NCBI RefSeq assembly: GCF_023078335.1
Contig: NZ_CP095550.1
Coordinates: 4,198,001-4,262,000, forward strand
Direction of reading: 5' to 3'
Origin: Metabacillus endolithicus
Lineage (GTDB): Bacteria > Bacillota > Bacilli > Bacillales > Bacillaceae
DNA length: 64,000 nucleotides
Shown here in pieces: positions 28,854 through 38,553 of this stretch (within the stretch, counting starts at the first letter, position 1; every line of letters starts with the position of its first letter). Below the pieces are notes generated by a model. It made no database searches. It was not told the DNA's origin and saw only the letters and a program-made list of their open reading frames with translations. The translations under genes were made by a program, and so were the position numbers.

Positions 28854-28884
28854 TAATCCGGTTCCCAATGGGAATCGGATTTTT
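28854..28884 (+). terminator. Terminator of the 6S-like RNA
   Basis: AATCCG..TTCCCA pairs with TGGGAA..CGGATT, followed by a T tract. Confidence 0.7.
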
Positions 28885-28954
28885 ATTTATGTTTGCAATC
28901 TATAGGGTGTCTTTTGAAGTTGTCTTAACTGAATTGGAATGCATTTTACATAAA

Positions 28955-28987
28955 GAAAAACCGATTCTAAGAATCGGCGATTTTCTT
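28955..28987 (-). terminator. Terminator of the ROK regulator gene
   Basis: CCGATTC and GAATCGG with flanking A and T runs, just downstream of the minus-strand gene. Confidence 0.55.
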
Positions 28988-29024
28988 AACGTCTAACATA
29001 ACTATCTAGGAATATGACAAAAAC

Positions 29025-30184
29025 TTAATAATCCTGTAATTCCCGTTGTATAAAGCTCTCGGTTGTAATGGCTGCTACACCTAAAGCTGCTGAATGGGTG
29101 GAATGCTTAGAAAAACTAATTTGTAGATCTTGCTGTTGAAAAGAAAGAGAGTGTGAATAAATAATATCCAGCATGGATTGCTTTATCCATGTTTGGGCCA
29201 TTGCTAAACGATTCCCTATAATAATTTGTTCGGGGTTAAATGTGTTTATAATATTGTTGATTCCGTATCCTATATATTGGCCTGTTTCTTTAAAAAGCGC
29301 GATTGCTTTTTCATCTTGGTTGTTTGCTTTGTCTATTAATGATTCAAGGGTTGAATCAGAGCCTGCACTCTTTAACAGAGCGTGTTCAGATGCATAAGCT
29401 TCCCAACATCCTTTACTTCCACAGCTACAAGGGATTCCATTCATATTGATGACCATATGTCCCATTTCGCCAGAGAAACCATGGAGACCTTGGTACAGCT
29501 CATTATTTAATATAAGCCTCAACACCAATTCCAATTCCTGCGCTTACATAAACAATATTCTTATAATCCTGACCAACTCCAAATTGCTTTTCTCCATACG
29601 CTCCAGCATTTGCTTCGTTCTCGACAATAACGGGAATCTGAAATTCTTCTTCTAAGAGTGTTTTTATATCGCTGTTTTTCCAACCGAGATTTGGAGCAAC
29701 TCGTATTTCACCTTGTTTATCAACAATTCCAGGTATACCTAACCCGATTCCTATGATTCCGTAAGGTGTTTTAGGGAGATCTTTTATTAAAGAATGGATA
29801 ACCTGTTTAATTTGTTCTGTAACTTCTATAAAAGTGTGTTCATTTACTTTTACTGTTTTTTCTAATAGTATCTTTCCTTTTAGATCTGTTACAACCCCCA
29901 AGATATAATTAACACCCAAATCTATGCCAATAGAATATCCGGCATTCACATTGTAATGAAGAAGTACAGGTCTTCTTCCTCCGCTAGATTCTCCTGGTCC
30001 TGATTCATAGACAAAATCTTTAGTTAATAGCTCATTAACAAGAGAAGAAACAGTGGCTTTATTTAAACCTGTTCTTTGAGCGATATCGGCCCTAGAAATG
30101 GGCTTCTTCATTTGTTATAGTTTGAAAAACTAGCAAGGTGTTATTTTTCTTCACAATTTGTTGATTCCATGTAAGTTGACTCAA
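29025..30184 (-). CDS. ROK-family transcriptional repressor, XylR-like (two frameshifts)
   Basis: About 386 residues after repair. The N-terminus, read from TTG 30184 with AGGTGA upstream, is MSQLTWNQQIVKKNNTLLVFQTI. The frame shifts near 30095-30105 into ISRADIAQRTGLNKATVSSL, a helix-turn-helix. A second indel lies near 29510-29525, between VSAGIGIGV and LILNNELYQG. The ROK domain has IGIDLGVNY (ATP-like site), NEANAGAYGE and the zinc motif CSCGSKGCWEAYAS. XylR repressors answer to xylose, but no xyl genes are present here, so specificity is open. Confidence 0.75.
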
Positions 30185-30551
30185 TTTTTTCACCTGTTTC
30201 CAAAGTTTTCGGATAAATATAATTATAATATAAACTTAGTTTAATGAACAGACGAACTTTTTTGTTTTCATATCATAAACTAGTTTCCTTATTTATAGGT
30301 CTTGGTAAGTTATATGTTAAGGTTTTTCTAATACGATCAAGGAAATATGCAGTAAGTATATTTTCAATGCATATCTTTTCATATGCATATGTAATAGAAT
30401 AAGAGTTTTATATAGTAAGGGTCACTTACTGAGGATTATAACATGAACAAAGAACTTTTATTCATTTATATGCTATTTAGTTGAAATGCATAAGGAATAA
30501 AGATCAGAATTCAATTGCAAACAGATCTTTACTCCTTTATTTACATCACTA
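30185..30551. other. 367-bp AT-rich intergenic region with palindromes
   Basis: It holds AAACTTAGTTT near 30232 and AAACTAGTTT near 30277, possible operators for the ROK repressor, and ATGCATAT with its inverted copy near 30366. A 13-codon frame at 30443-30484 has GAGGAT upstream but no further support. A hairpin at 30489-30538 (TAAAGATC/GATCTTTA) probably ends the VanW operon. Confidence 0.4.
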
Positions 30552-31466
30552 TTATAATCTTTCCTCTTCTGGTAGTTGATTTGGAGCACTTTGAATATTT
30601 TGTTGCTTAATTTCTAATGTTTCTGAGGAATATACTTTAATCACTAGTTGTCCCCCGTACACTTTAGATTGAATAAGCAACGGTTGATTATGTTCGTTTT
30701 CAAATGTAAAATCAGGTCCATACCAGCTTACAGTAGCATCGCGTTTTGAAGGAACATAAGGGACTCTACGACTATGGGAGTATCGCTCAATTATTTTTAC
30801 TCCGGCTTGATCAACTGCATTAAACAATGTTGAGGAGACTTGACAAATACCTCCACCAATCCCTTCTGATAGTTCTCCTCTTACAATTACCGGAGCAGGT
30901 AAATAGCCTTTTTCAATGGTTCGTTTACCAACAACAGCATTAAAAGAAAAAGTCTCTCCAGGAAAAACGACATGGTTATTAATTGCTTCAGATGCTAACT
31001 TAATATTATGTGACCGTTCCATGTTTCTACTATTAAAATAAGTTACGTAATGGCTAATCAATTTTGCTTTAATAGATGCTAAAAGTTCACTGTCAACCTT
31101 TGGATAGACCGTTTTGACAGGCACTTCAATAGAGGTTGAGCCTTTTTGTAAGTATGTAGCATAAACAATTGATTTCCATTTTTCTTGATCGAGTTTATGC
31201 CCCATTTTTTCACTCTTTATTTGACCATGATCATCTAAGTATGCATTATAAGGTGGTTCATAAACAATTGATTCTAAAGAAGCGGTAAATTCATCTAATT
31301 TCTCTTGGTCAATAAATTCTCCTTCAAAAGATGGTAGGGCAAGCTCTGAACGATGAAGAGATGTTATTTCTTTCCCTTCAAATGTTACAGATAAGTTTTC
31401 AGATTGAACAGAAGGTTGGATCATAATCATAAGAATGGTTAATAAATATTTCATAGAAAAACTCAC
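30552..31466 (-). CDS. VanW-family exported protein
   Basis: 304 residues with an N-terminal signal peptide (MKYLLTILMIMI). The VanW domain spans roughly 140-270: HNIKLASEAINNHVVFPGETFSFN, GGGICQVSSTLFNA and HSRRVPYVP. VanW domains occur in glycopeptide-resistance clusters and cell-wall proteins, but the biochemical role is unknown. The ATG overlaps the stop of the upstream gene by four bases (31463-31466), so the pair is translationally coupled. Confidence 0.75.
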   Translation of the reverse strand: MSFSMKYLLTILMIMIQPSVQSENLSVTFEGKEITSLHRSELALPSFEGEFIDQEKLDEFTASLESIVYEPPYNAYLDDHGQIKSEKMGHKLDQEKWKSIVYATYLQKGSTSIEVPVKTVYPKVDSELLASIKAKLISHYVTYFNSRNMERSHNIKLASEAINNHVVFPGETFSFNAVVGKRTIEKGYLPAPVIVRGELSEGIGGGICQVSSTLFNAVDQAGVKIIERYSHSRRVPYVPSKRDATVSWYGPDFTFENEHNQPLLIQSKVYGGQLVIKVYSSETLEIKQQNIQSAPNQLPEEERL

Positions 31467-32308
31467 CTCCCATTTTCTTCTAACTCAGTTACGAATGGAT
31501 CTCTCATTACTTTCCATGGAGAAAAGAGTGAAGTTCTTATTAAGGTGAAGGTTTGCGTTATTTTAACAGGACCAACTTCATCTAGGTATATTTTCGTTTC
31601 AACTGGAAAAGTCGATACAAAAGGGAAGTCATGATCTTCTTGACTCCTTTTTATTTTCCATTTCATCCCTTCAATATTGTTGAGGACATTATAAGAGCCA
31701 TCATTTTTATTCATATTTGAAATGCTTATTCCCTCCATTAATTCCTTGTCATGATTTTTGGCTGTAATAAGAAAGATATTTAGTATTTCTTCTGCTGAAA
31801 GAGATGCTGTATAGTCATCGAATTTTCCAGCGGCTTTTAAGATCATAACATGATGGGAAAGGTCGAATTTTCGGGTGCGATGTGTTGTACTACCTGAGAA
31901 ATGAATGCAAAAATGTCCGGGAAATCCATTTTGAATTGCCCCCGCTCCGTGTGGCATCCCATGCATTGATGCGGGAATTAACTGATCGTCTATGAGAATA
32001 AAAACGGCTCGTCTTCGCCAACTCCATTTTCCGTTATAAATTTTCTTCATCATTTTTGTATCATCTTTTGTTAAGGGTTGTACATCTGCATGTCCACTTC
32101 CGGCTCTTCTTTGAACTTTAAAGCTTTGCCCACTATCAATATCAATAACAGTAAAAGATGATTTTCTTGGAATAATTTCATTTACTACATCCCAACTTAG
32201 CAACTCTGGTTGAAAACTAATGTAGGGACGTGGTTGATCATTTGCCGCTAATGCTTGTTTTTGGGAAAGACATATAAAAAGAAAAACAAGTAACAATGTT
32301 TTTTTCAT
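31463..32308 (-). CDS. Exported protein with L,D-transpeptidase-like motif
   Basis: 281 residues with a clear signal peptide (KKTLLLVFLFICLSQKQALAAN, cleavage after ALA). The centre has GMPHGAGAIQNGFPGHFCIHF followed by SGSTTH. His, Cys and the small-residue pattern HFCIHFSGS recall the catalytic HxxxxxCxR region of YkuD transpeptidases, but the terminal Arg is absent. The C-terminal part resembles no domain I know. Coupling with the VanW gene suggests a joint role at the cell wall. Confidence 0.55.
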   Translation of the reverse strand: MKKTLLLVFLFICLSQKQALAANDQPRPYISFQPELLSWDVVNEIIPRKSSFTVIDIDSGQSFKVQRRAGSGHADVQPLTKDDTKMMKKIYNGKWSWRRRAVFILIDDQLIPASMHGMPHGAGAIQNGFPGHFCIHFSGSTTHRTRKFDLSHHVMILKAAGKFDDYTASLSAEEILNIFLITAKNHDKELMEGISISNMNKNDGSYNVLNNIEGMKWKIKRSQEDHDFPFVSTFPVETKIYLDEVGPVKITQTFTLIRTSLFSPWKVMRDPFVTELEENGR

Positions 32309-32471
32309 AAAAAGTCACTCCAAATTAATCTTGTTTCACTTATTTTGTGTAAAAAACTTTATATCATAGCTATATAAAAATGGGAATATAAGGTATCAAT
32401 TGTGCAGAAATGAAACAGAATAATTGAAACGGAGAGTTATAGGTAAAAAAAGAAAATATTGGAGAAGTATA

Positions 32472-32996
32472 ATGAATTTTGTTTATGGGTTTCTGTATAT
32501 ATTTGCTGCATGGAAGTGGGGAGATTGGAAAAATTGGAGAGAATATTACCCAACTATCTTATTCTTTATCATAGGTGACTTGTTATATCATTTTTTATTT
32601 TATGATTATTTTCCATTATGGAAGTTTAATCCGATTCCTTTTGATGAAAAATTAGGAATTACAGGTACCCATATATCTTTATTTATCATGTTTATCAAAT
32701 ATCCATGTACAATTCTTTTGTATTTAGGGAATTTTCCAATCGAGCGCTTAAAACAGTTTATATATATTGGTGTTTGGATTTTTATTTATACAGCAAATGA
32801 ACTTTTAACACATTCCTTTGGTGGAATAAATCATTATAATGGATGGAATGAATGGTGGTCAGTATTGTTCAATTGTGCTATGTTTTCTCTATTGGCATTG
32901 CATCATTATCGTCCATTAATAACTTGGATCCTTTCATTTGCTTTTATTTTGTTTTTATGGACGGTTTTTGGTGTACCGTCATCTGTTTTTCGTTAA
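32472..32996 (+). CDS. CBO0543-like multi-pass membrane protein
   Basis: 174 residues with five hydrophobic segments, many Trp and Tyr, and motifs WREYYPTILFFIIGDLLYHFL and THSFGGINHYNGWNEWWS. Such proteins are common in Bacillus and of unknown function. ATG 32472 is chosen because TTGGAG lies eight bases upstream. The longer frame has no ribosome site. Confidence 0.6.
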   Translation: MNFVYGFLYIFAAWKWGDWKNWREYYPTILFFIIGDLLYHFLFYDYFPLWKFNPIPFDEKLGITGTHISLFIMFIKYPCTILLYLGNFPIERLKQFIYIGVWIFIYTANELLTHSFGGINHYNGWNEWWSVLFNCAMFSLLALHHYRPLITWILSFAFILFLWTVFGVPSSVFR

Positions 32997-33018
32997 AACA
33001 TGAAAAGGAGATTTTATC

Positions 33019-33635
33019 ATGACAACTGAATTGTTAGCCTATTTTGATGAATTTGGAAATAGGCAGGGAATTGAAACACGACAGAGAGTTCATGAGCAAG
33101 GATTGTGGCATGAAACATTTCATTGCTGGTTTGTTCGTGAGGAAAAGGGAGTACAGTATCTTTATTTTCAAAAACGTTCAGATGAGAAAGCTGATTACCC
33201 ATCCCTATATGATATAACAGCTGCGGGTCACATTTTGGCTAATGAAACGGTACAAGATGGAGTAAGAGAGGTTAGAGAAGAACTTGGGATACAGCTAATG
33301 TTTAATGATCTTAATTCTCTGGGCATCATTAAGGATTGTCTAGAGGCACATCAATTTACGGACCGTGAATTCTGTCATGTTTTTTTATATCAGACCTGTC
33401 TTAGCAATGATCAATTCAATCTTCAACAAGAGGAGGTTTCGGGAGTTGTAAGAGCTGAATTACAGGAATTTGAAAAACTGTGGTTCGGAGAATTAGAAAA
33501 AATTAGGGTTGAGGCTTTCTGGAAAATACACATAAAGTGCAAAGGGAGCTAGAGATAAATGTAACAAAACAAGACTTTGTTCCTCATCAGGATTCTTATA
33601 TAAAGGAAGTCATTAAGAAAATAAAGGGAAAATAG
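33019..33635 (+). CDS. NUDIX hydrolase (frameshifted near the C-terminus)
   Basis: About 205 residues after repair. The Nudix box is visible from GHILANETVQDGVREVREELGIQL (GX5EX7REUXEEXGU with Ala/Asn substitutions at the first acidic position). The N-terminus MTTELLAYFDEFGNRQG and HCWFVRE resemble isopentenyl-diphosphate isomerase-type Nudix proteins. At about 33513 adding a G gives RVEGFLENTHKVQRELEINV and runs on to KEVIKKIKGK at 33635. The substrate is unknown. GGAG precedes ATG 33019. Confidence 0.7.
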
Positions 33636-33732
33636 TTTACTTAATTAAGTACCTTACTGATACTCATTCTTCTTAATTCTGTTACAATGTCATATACATA
33701 GTTTTTATCAGAATAGATTAGGAGAATGATTC

Positions 33733-34709
33733 ATGCTTCAAACAGTTAATCGGCAACTAGAAAAATGGATGCCTATTATTACGCCAATAAGTGTGATTAT
33801 AGGGGTTATGCTTGCTGAAAATCTTTTACCTCTTACATTTTTAATTCCGTGGCTATTTGCGTTTATGACTTTTTCAGGTAGCCTTAACTCTACTTTTACT
33901 TCTTTAACAGGAGCATTAAAAAAGCCATTGCCTTTATTCATTATCTTACTGCTGTTGCATATTATTATGCCGCTTCTTGCTTGGACAATAGGACACGCAT
34001 TTTTTGTAAATGATCATTTAACAATGACAGGATTAGTGCTAGCTAGCGTTATTCCAACAGGAATTACCAGTTTTATATGGGTCACAATCTATAATGGAAA
34101 TATAGGCTTAGCATTATCTATTATTTTGTTTGACACAATGTTGTCACCGTTCCTTGTTCCGTTTACTTTATCTTTTCTGGTTGGTCAAAAAATTCAAATA
34201 AATACAATGGATATAATGTATGGGTTGTTATTTATGGTTGTTATTCCCTCTATTTTAGGGATGTTTACAAATTTAATGACAAAAGGGAAAAGTGTTAAAG
34301 CGGGGAAAACTCTTGCTCCGTTTTCGAAAATTTCACTTGCTTGTGTAGTTATGATGAATGGAGCAGTTATTTCTCCCTATCTTAAACAGTTTAGTTTAAA
34401 ATTAGTTATTATAGCTATTACAGTTTTTATCCTTGCTTCTTTTGGATATTTCTTAGCATGGATGCTGTCAATTCTGTTAAAAAGAGACCGCGAAACAAAA
34501 GTAGTTATGATGTTTACAGGTGGAATGAGGAATATTAGTGCAGGGGTACTGTAATAGCTGTTCAATATTTTCCTGCAGCTGTAGCTGTACCTGTTGTTCT
34601 GGGAATGTTGTTTCAACAAGTGCTTGCATCAATATTTGGTCTTTTATTTAATCTTTTTGATCAAAAACAAAAGCAACAAATTGAAGAAACAATTCCCGTT
34701 TCACAATAA
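33733..34709 (+). CDS. Bile acid:sodium symporter-family (BASS) transporter (frameshifted)
   Basis: About 325 residues after repair, with nine or ten membrane helices. Recognisable segments are FMTFSGSLNSTFTSL, VLASVIPTGITSF and FTGGMRNISAG. The frame ends early at GVL near 34552. One added base in the GGGG before TACTG restores SAG-TVIAVQYFPAAVAVPVV and continues to 34709. Members carry organic anions with sodium, including pantoate or 2-oxoacids in bacteria. The substrate here is unknown. Confidence 0.7.
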
Positions 34710-34802
34710 TTGAACGTGTATTTTGATAAGAAGATGTTGCCAAATATTTCTGAGTGTGTTAAAAATAATGTGACTTACTAATTTCATAAAATGATAGATT
34801 TC

Positions 34803-34886
34803 ACCACTAGGGGAGCTTTTAGCTGAGAGAGGCCAACGCCTTGACCCTTAATACCTGATCTAGATAATACTAGCGGAGGGAAGAGG
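34803..34886 (+). promoter_or_regulatory. TPP (thiamin pyrophosphate) riboswitch
   Basis: The THI-box core is complete: GGGGAGC, GCTGAGAGAGG, then GACCCTT, ACCTGATCTAGATAATACTAGCGGAGGGAA split over the two sensor arms. It precedes a strong terminator and the thiamin salvage operon, so TPP binding should cause premature termination. Confidence 0.95.
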
Positions 34887-34965
34887 TGTTTGAATATAAA
34901 GACTTTAACGCAATTTGGTAATAATTAGTATAAAAATAACTAATTTCTATACCAGCATGCGATTC

Positions 34966-35004
34966 AAACCACTTCTTTTCTTAAAAAAGAAGTGGTTTTT
35001 TTTT
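34966..35004 (+). terminator. Riboswitch-controlled terminator
   Basis: AAACCACTTCTTTT and AAAAGAAGTGGTTT form a stem followed by nine T residues, between the TPP riboswitch and ylmB. This is the expression platform. Confidence 0.85.
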
Positions 35005-35034
35005 ACTGTACTTTTAAAAAAGGAGGGAAAAACA

Positions 35035-36327
35035 TTGTCTAATCAAATAGAACGGCTAATTAATATCGTTGAGGAACGTAAGGAGGATTTGGTTTCCTTA
35101 TTAAAAAGATTGATTGAATATAAAACACCTGCACCACCAGCTAGAAATACGAAAGAAGCACAACAATTTATTGCAGAGTTTCTAGAAGAGAAAGGTTTTT
35201 CCATTGATATGTGGGATGTGTATCCAAACGATCCTAATGTTGTTGGAGTGTTAAAGGGAAAGGAACCTACCTTATATAACAGCTTGATTATTAATGGACA
35301 TATGGATGTAGCTGAAGTTAGTGAGGATGAAAAGTGGGATGTTGACCCGTTTGTTCCTATTGTGAAAGATGATGTGATTATTGGGCGTGGGGCAGCTGAT
35401 ATGAAAGGTGGATTAGCTGGTGCATTGTTTGCCATCCAGTTATTACATGAACATGGTATAAGGCTTCCTGGTGATTTGATTTTACAATCTGTCATTGGTG
35501 AAGAAGTTGGAGAAGCTGGGACTCTTGAATGCTGTAAAAAGGGATATAAAGCAGATTTTGCTGTTGTGGTGGATACAAGTGATTTACATATTCAAGGACA
35601 AGGTGGCGTTATTACTGGTTGGATCACTGTAAAGAGTGACAAAACGTATCATGACGCAACGAGAAGGCAAATGATACATGCCGGAGGAAAACTTTTTGCT
35701 GCCAGTGCTATTGAAAAAATGACAAACATTATTCATGGATTACAGGATCTTGAAAGACATTGGGCAGTTTCCAAAAGCTACCCTGGAAATCCTCCTGGCA
35801 CAAACACAATCAATCCAGCGGTAATCGAAGGGGGAAGACACGCAGCATTTATTGCTGATGAATGTCGTTTGTGGATAACCGTTCATTATTATCCAAATGA
35901 AACACATGAGCAGATTATAAAAGAAATAGAAGAGCATATTCTTCATGTAGCTCATGCAGATCCTTGGCTAAGGGAAAATCCTCCAACATTTGTATGGGGA
36001 GGAAAATCAATGATCGTTGACAGGGGGGAGATTTTTCCTTCATTAGAGGTGGACCCAAATCATCCAGGTGTGAAAAGATTATCCCAAACCCACGAACACA
36101 TTCTATCTAAAGAAGCTATTGTCGATGTTTCTCCAACCGTAACCGACGGAGGATGGCTAGGAGATGCAGGAATTCCAACTGTTATTTATGGACCTGGAAA
36201 ATTACAACATGCACATGCAGTAAACGAACAACTTTCCATACAAGAACTTGTCGAGTACACAAAAGTTATTTTAGCTTTCATCTATGAATGGTGTCATTCT
36301 AAGAAAAGTGAACTTACTGTCGAGTAG
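35035..36327 (+). CDS. ylmB: Formylaminopyrimidine deformylase YlmB (M20 family)
   Basis: 430 residues from TTG 35035, which follows AAGGAGGG. M20 metallohydrolase motifs are NGHMDV, GRGAADMKGG (bridging Asp), GEEVGEAG (general base and metal Glu) and a C-terminal YGPGKLQHAHAVNE (His ligand). It is annotated in many genomes as acetylornithine deacetylase. Its place behind a TPP riboswitch with tenA and thiXYZ identifies it as YlmB, which removes the formyl group from N-formyl-4-amino-5-aminomethyl-2-methylpyrimidine in thiamin salvage. Confidence 0.88.
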   Translation: MSNQIERLINIVEERKEDLVSLLKRLIEYKTPAPPARNTKEAQQFIAEFLEEKGFSIDMWDVYPNDPNVVGVLKGKEPTLYNSLIINGHMDVAEVSEDEKWDVDPFVPIVKDDVIIGRGAADMKGGLAGALFAIQLLHEHGIRLPGDLILQSVIGEEVGEAGTLECCKKGYKADFAVVVDTSDLHIQGQGGVITGWITVKSDKTYHDATRRQMIHAGGKLFAASAIEKMTNIIHGLQDLERHWAVSKSYPGNPPGTNTINPAVIEGGRHAAFIADECRLWITVHYYPNETHEQIIKEIEEHILHVAHADPWLRENPPTFVWGGKSMIVDRGEIFPSLEVDPNHPGVKRLSQTHEHILSKEAIVDVSPTVTDGGWLGDAGIPTVIYGPGKLQHAHAVNEQLSIQELVEYTKVILAFIYEWCHSKKSELTVE

Positions 36328-36364
36328 GTAGTACACTTTTAATAATAGAAAGAGGGGAAATGTA

Positions 36365-37039
36365 ATGAAATTTAGTCAAAGGCTATACGAAAAGGTTCTA
36401 CCAATCTGGGAAAGTAATCATAATCACCCATTCGTTAAGGGAATGGGGAATGGTACTCTTGAAAAAGATAAATTTCGGTTTTACATGATACAGGATTATT
36501 TGTATTTGATTGAATATGCAAAAGTTTTTGCCTTAGGTGCTGTAAAAGCTACAGATTTACACACAATGGGGAGATTTGCAGCGTTACTGAATTCTACTTT
36601 AAATGAAGAAATGGAGTTACATCGACAATATGCAAAGAAATTTGGTATTACTACAGAAGAGCTTGAAGAAGCTAAACCTTCTCCAACAACTCTGGCTTAT
36701 ACTCATTACATGCTTCATGTTAGTCAAAATGGAACACTTGCCGAATTGGTATCCGCTCTACTCCCATGTATGTGGAGTTATTGGGAAATTGGTAAAGATT
36801 TAAAGAAAATAGAAGGGGCAAGCGAACATGAATTTTATGGTGAATGGATTACGATGTATGCTTCTGATGAATTTGGTCAATTAGCTACATGGTGTATTGA
36901 GTTAATAGATGAGCTCTCAGAAGGTAAGTCAGAGTCAGAATTAGTGAAGTTAGAAGAAATCTTTTTAAATACTACTAGATTTGAGTACATGTTCTGGGAT
37001 ATGGCCTATAAGGAAACGATGTGGCCAACTAATGAATAA
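36365..37039 (+). CDS. tenA: Aminopyrimidine aminohydrolase TenA (thiaminase II)
   Basis: 224 residues. Active-site residues of B. subtilis TenA are in place: Asp44 and Tyr47 (QDYLYL), Cys135 (ALLPCMWSYW) and the C-terminal FEYMFWDM with its Glu. It hydrolyses aminomethylpyrimidine to HMP, acting directly after YlmB. GAGGGGAAATGTA precedes ATG 36365. Its last codons overlap the start of thiZ. Confidence 0.92.
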   Translation: MKFSQRLYEKVLPIWESNHNHPFVKGMGNGTLEKDKFRFYMIQDYLYLIEYAKVFALGAVKATDLHTMGRFAALLNSTLNEEMELHRQYAKKFGITTEELEEAKPSPTTLAYTHYMLHVSQNGTLAELVSALLPCMWSYWEIGKDLKKIEGASEHEFYGEWITMYASDEFGQLATWCIELIDELSEGKSESELVKLEEIFLNTTRFEYMFWDMAYKETMWPTNE

Positions 37040-37802
37040 TGCAGCTCTTGAATTTAAAAATATAAGCTTTCAATATGGGGAGCACTCTAATGGAACACAA
37101 GTCTTGAAAAATATGAATCTACATATTCGTGAAGGAGAATTTATAAGCATTATAGGACCAAGTGGCTCCGGGAAAAGTACATTATTTAAGCTAATAACAG
37201 GGTTGGAGCAGCCTTCAGAGGGAGAGATTTTCTTAAGAAATCGACTAGCTATAAATCGACTTGGCCAGGTCGGGTATATGCCACAGCAGGATTTACTTTT
37301 ACCGTGGCGGACAATTATGGAAAATGCAGTACTTCCATTAGAGATAAAAGGAGTAAAAAAACACGTGGCTCTTCAAAAGGTTAGTGAGTTATTGGAAGAG
37401 TTTGGGTTGAAAGGTGCAGAGGATTGCTATCCTGGTGAATTATCTGGAGGAATGCGCCAGAGGGTGTCGTTTTTAAGAACAATTTTAAGCGGATCAAAAA
37501 TTCTCCTCTTGGATGAACCGTTTAGTGCTTTAGATGCAATCACTAGGTTATCTTTACAGGAATGGCTACTCACACAATGGCAAAAAAGAAAAGAAACGAT
37601 TGTATTCATCACTCATGATGTAAATGAAGCATTGTTTTTATCTGATCGTATTCTTCTATTTAGAGAAACACCTGCCACGACCTTAAAAGAAATAATAGTT
37701 CCACTAGAACGTCCTAGAACATTGAAAGATTTAAACCGGCCGGAGGTCATCTCTTTAAAAGATGAGTTGCTTGAAGATTTACGAACGAGGACGAAAACAT
37801 GA
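37032..37802 (+). CDS. thiZ: ABC transporter ATPase ThiZ (pyrimidine precursor uptake)
   Basis: 256 residues from ATG 37032, overlapping the tenA stop by eight bases. Walker A GPSGSGKST, Q-loop VGYMPQQD, signature LSGGMRQRVSFLRT, Walker B ILLLDEPFSALD and H-loop FITHDVNEAL are all intact, in the nitrate/taurine/HMP-uptake ATPase class. It powers import of formylaminopyrimidine with ThiX and ThiY. The next gene's ATG overlaps its stop by four bases. Confidence 0.88.
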   Translation: MNNAALEFKNISFQYGEHSNGTQVLKNMNLHIREGEFISIIGPSGSGKSTLFKLITGLEQPSEGEIFLRNRLAINRLGQVGYMPQQDLLLPWRTIMENAVLPLEIKGVKKHVALQKVSELLEEFGLKGAEDCYPGELSGGMRQRVSFLRTILSGSKILLLDEPFSALDAITRLSLQEWLLTQWQKRKETIVFITHDVNEALFLSDRILLFRETPATTLKEIIVPLERPRTLKDLNRPEVISLKDELLEDLRTRTKT

Positions 37803-38553
37803 GAGTTTTTAAAAAATATGGTGCTTCTAGCGCACTAACGATTTTGCTTCTCGTAGTTTGGGAAACTGGTGCAAGGCTTTTAGACATGAAATTCATTTTG
37901 CCAACACCAACAGATGTTGTATTAAAGATATGGGAATTAAGAGTACCTTTGTTTTTAGAACACTTACCTGCAACCTTTCTTATTATCTTGATTGGACTAT
38001 CCCTTTCTATTTTATTTGGGGTGGGGGGCTTGCTGTATGGATGAGTATAAATAAAACAGTAGAAAAAACCTTCTATCCTCTTATTATATCGTCACAAACA
38101 ATTCCAATTATCGCATTGGCACCGATTTTTGTTTTATGGTTTGGCTATACGATATGGAGTAAAGTTGTCGTTACGGTGCTTATTACTTTTTTTCCAATAA
38201 CAGTAAATACGTATGATGGCCTTCGTGCAACAACTAAGGAATATAAAGATCTTTTGCGAACTATGGGAGCGACAAAAAAAGACATTTTCTTTAAGCTGCA
38301 AGTACCTGGAAGTGCATCTTACTTTTTCTCTGGATTGAAAGTGGCTGTAACGTTAAGCGTGATTGGTGCTGCAATTGGAGAATGGATCGGTGCTCAGGCT
38401 GGGTTGGGGTATTTTAGTAGACGAATGATGACTCAGTTTGATGGAGCAGGGGTTTTTGCGCCAATTATTATTTTATCTGCAGTCGGAATTTTTTTATTTG
38501 TCATTGTAAGCTCATTAGAGAAAAAAACATTAAAATGGAGGAAAACAGAATGA
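37799..38553 (+). CDS. thiX: ABC transporter permease ThiX (frameshifted)
   Basis: About 251 residues after repair, with six membrane helices. The EAA loop lies in FDGLRATTKEYKDLLRTMGATKKDIF (with TYDG before). The frame breaks in the six-G run 38023-38028: one more G gives SILFGVGGLAVWMSINKTVEKT. It overlaps thiZ at ATGA and thiY at its 3' end. It forms the channel for N-formylaminopyrimidine uptake. Confidence 0.82.

Noticed and set aside
30443..30484. 13-codon peptide gene with GAGGAT upstream
   Set aside because: Too short and unsupported by composition or context to list as a gene.
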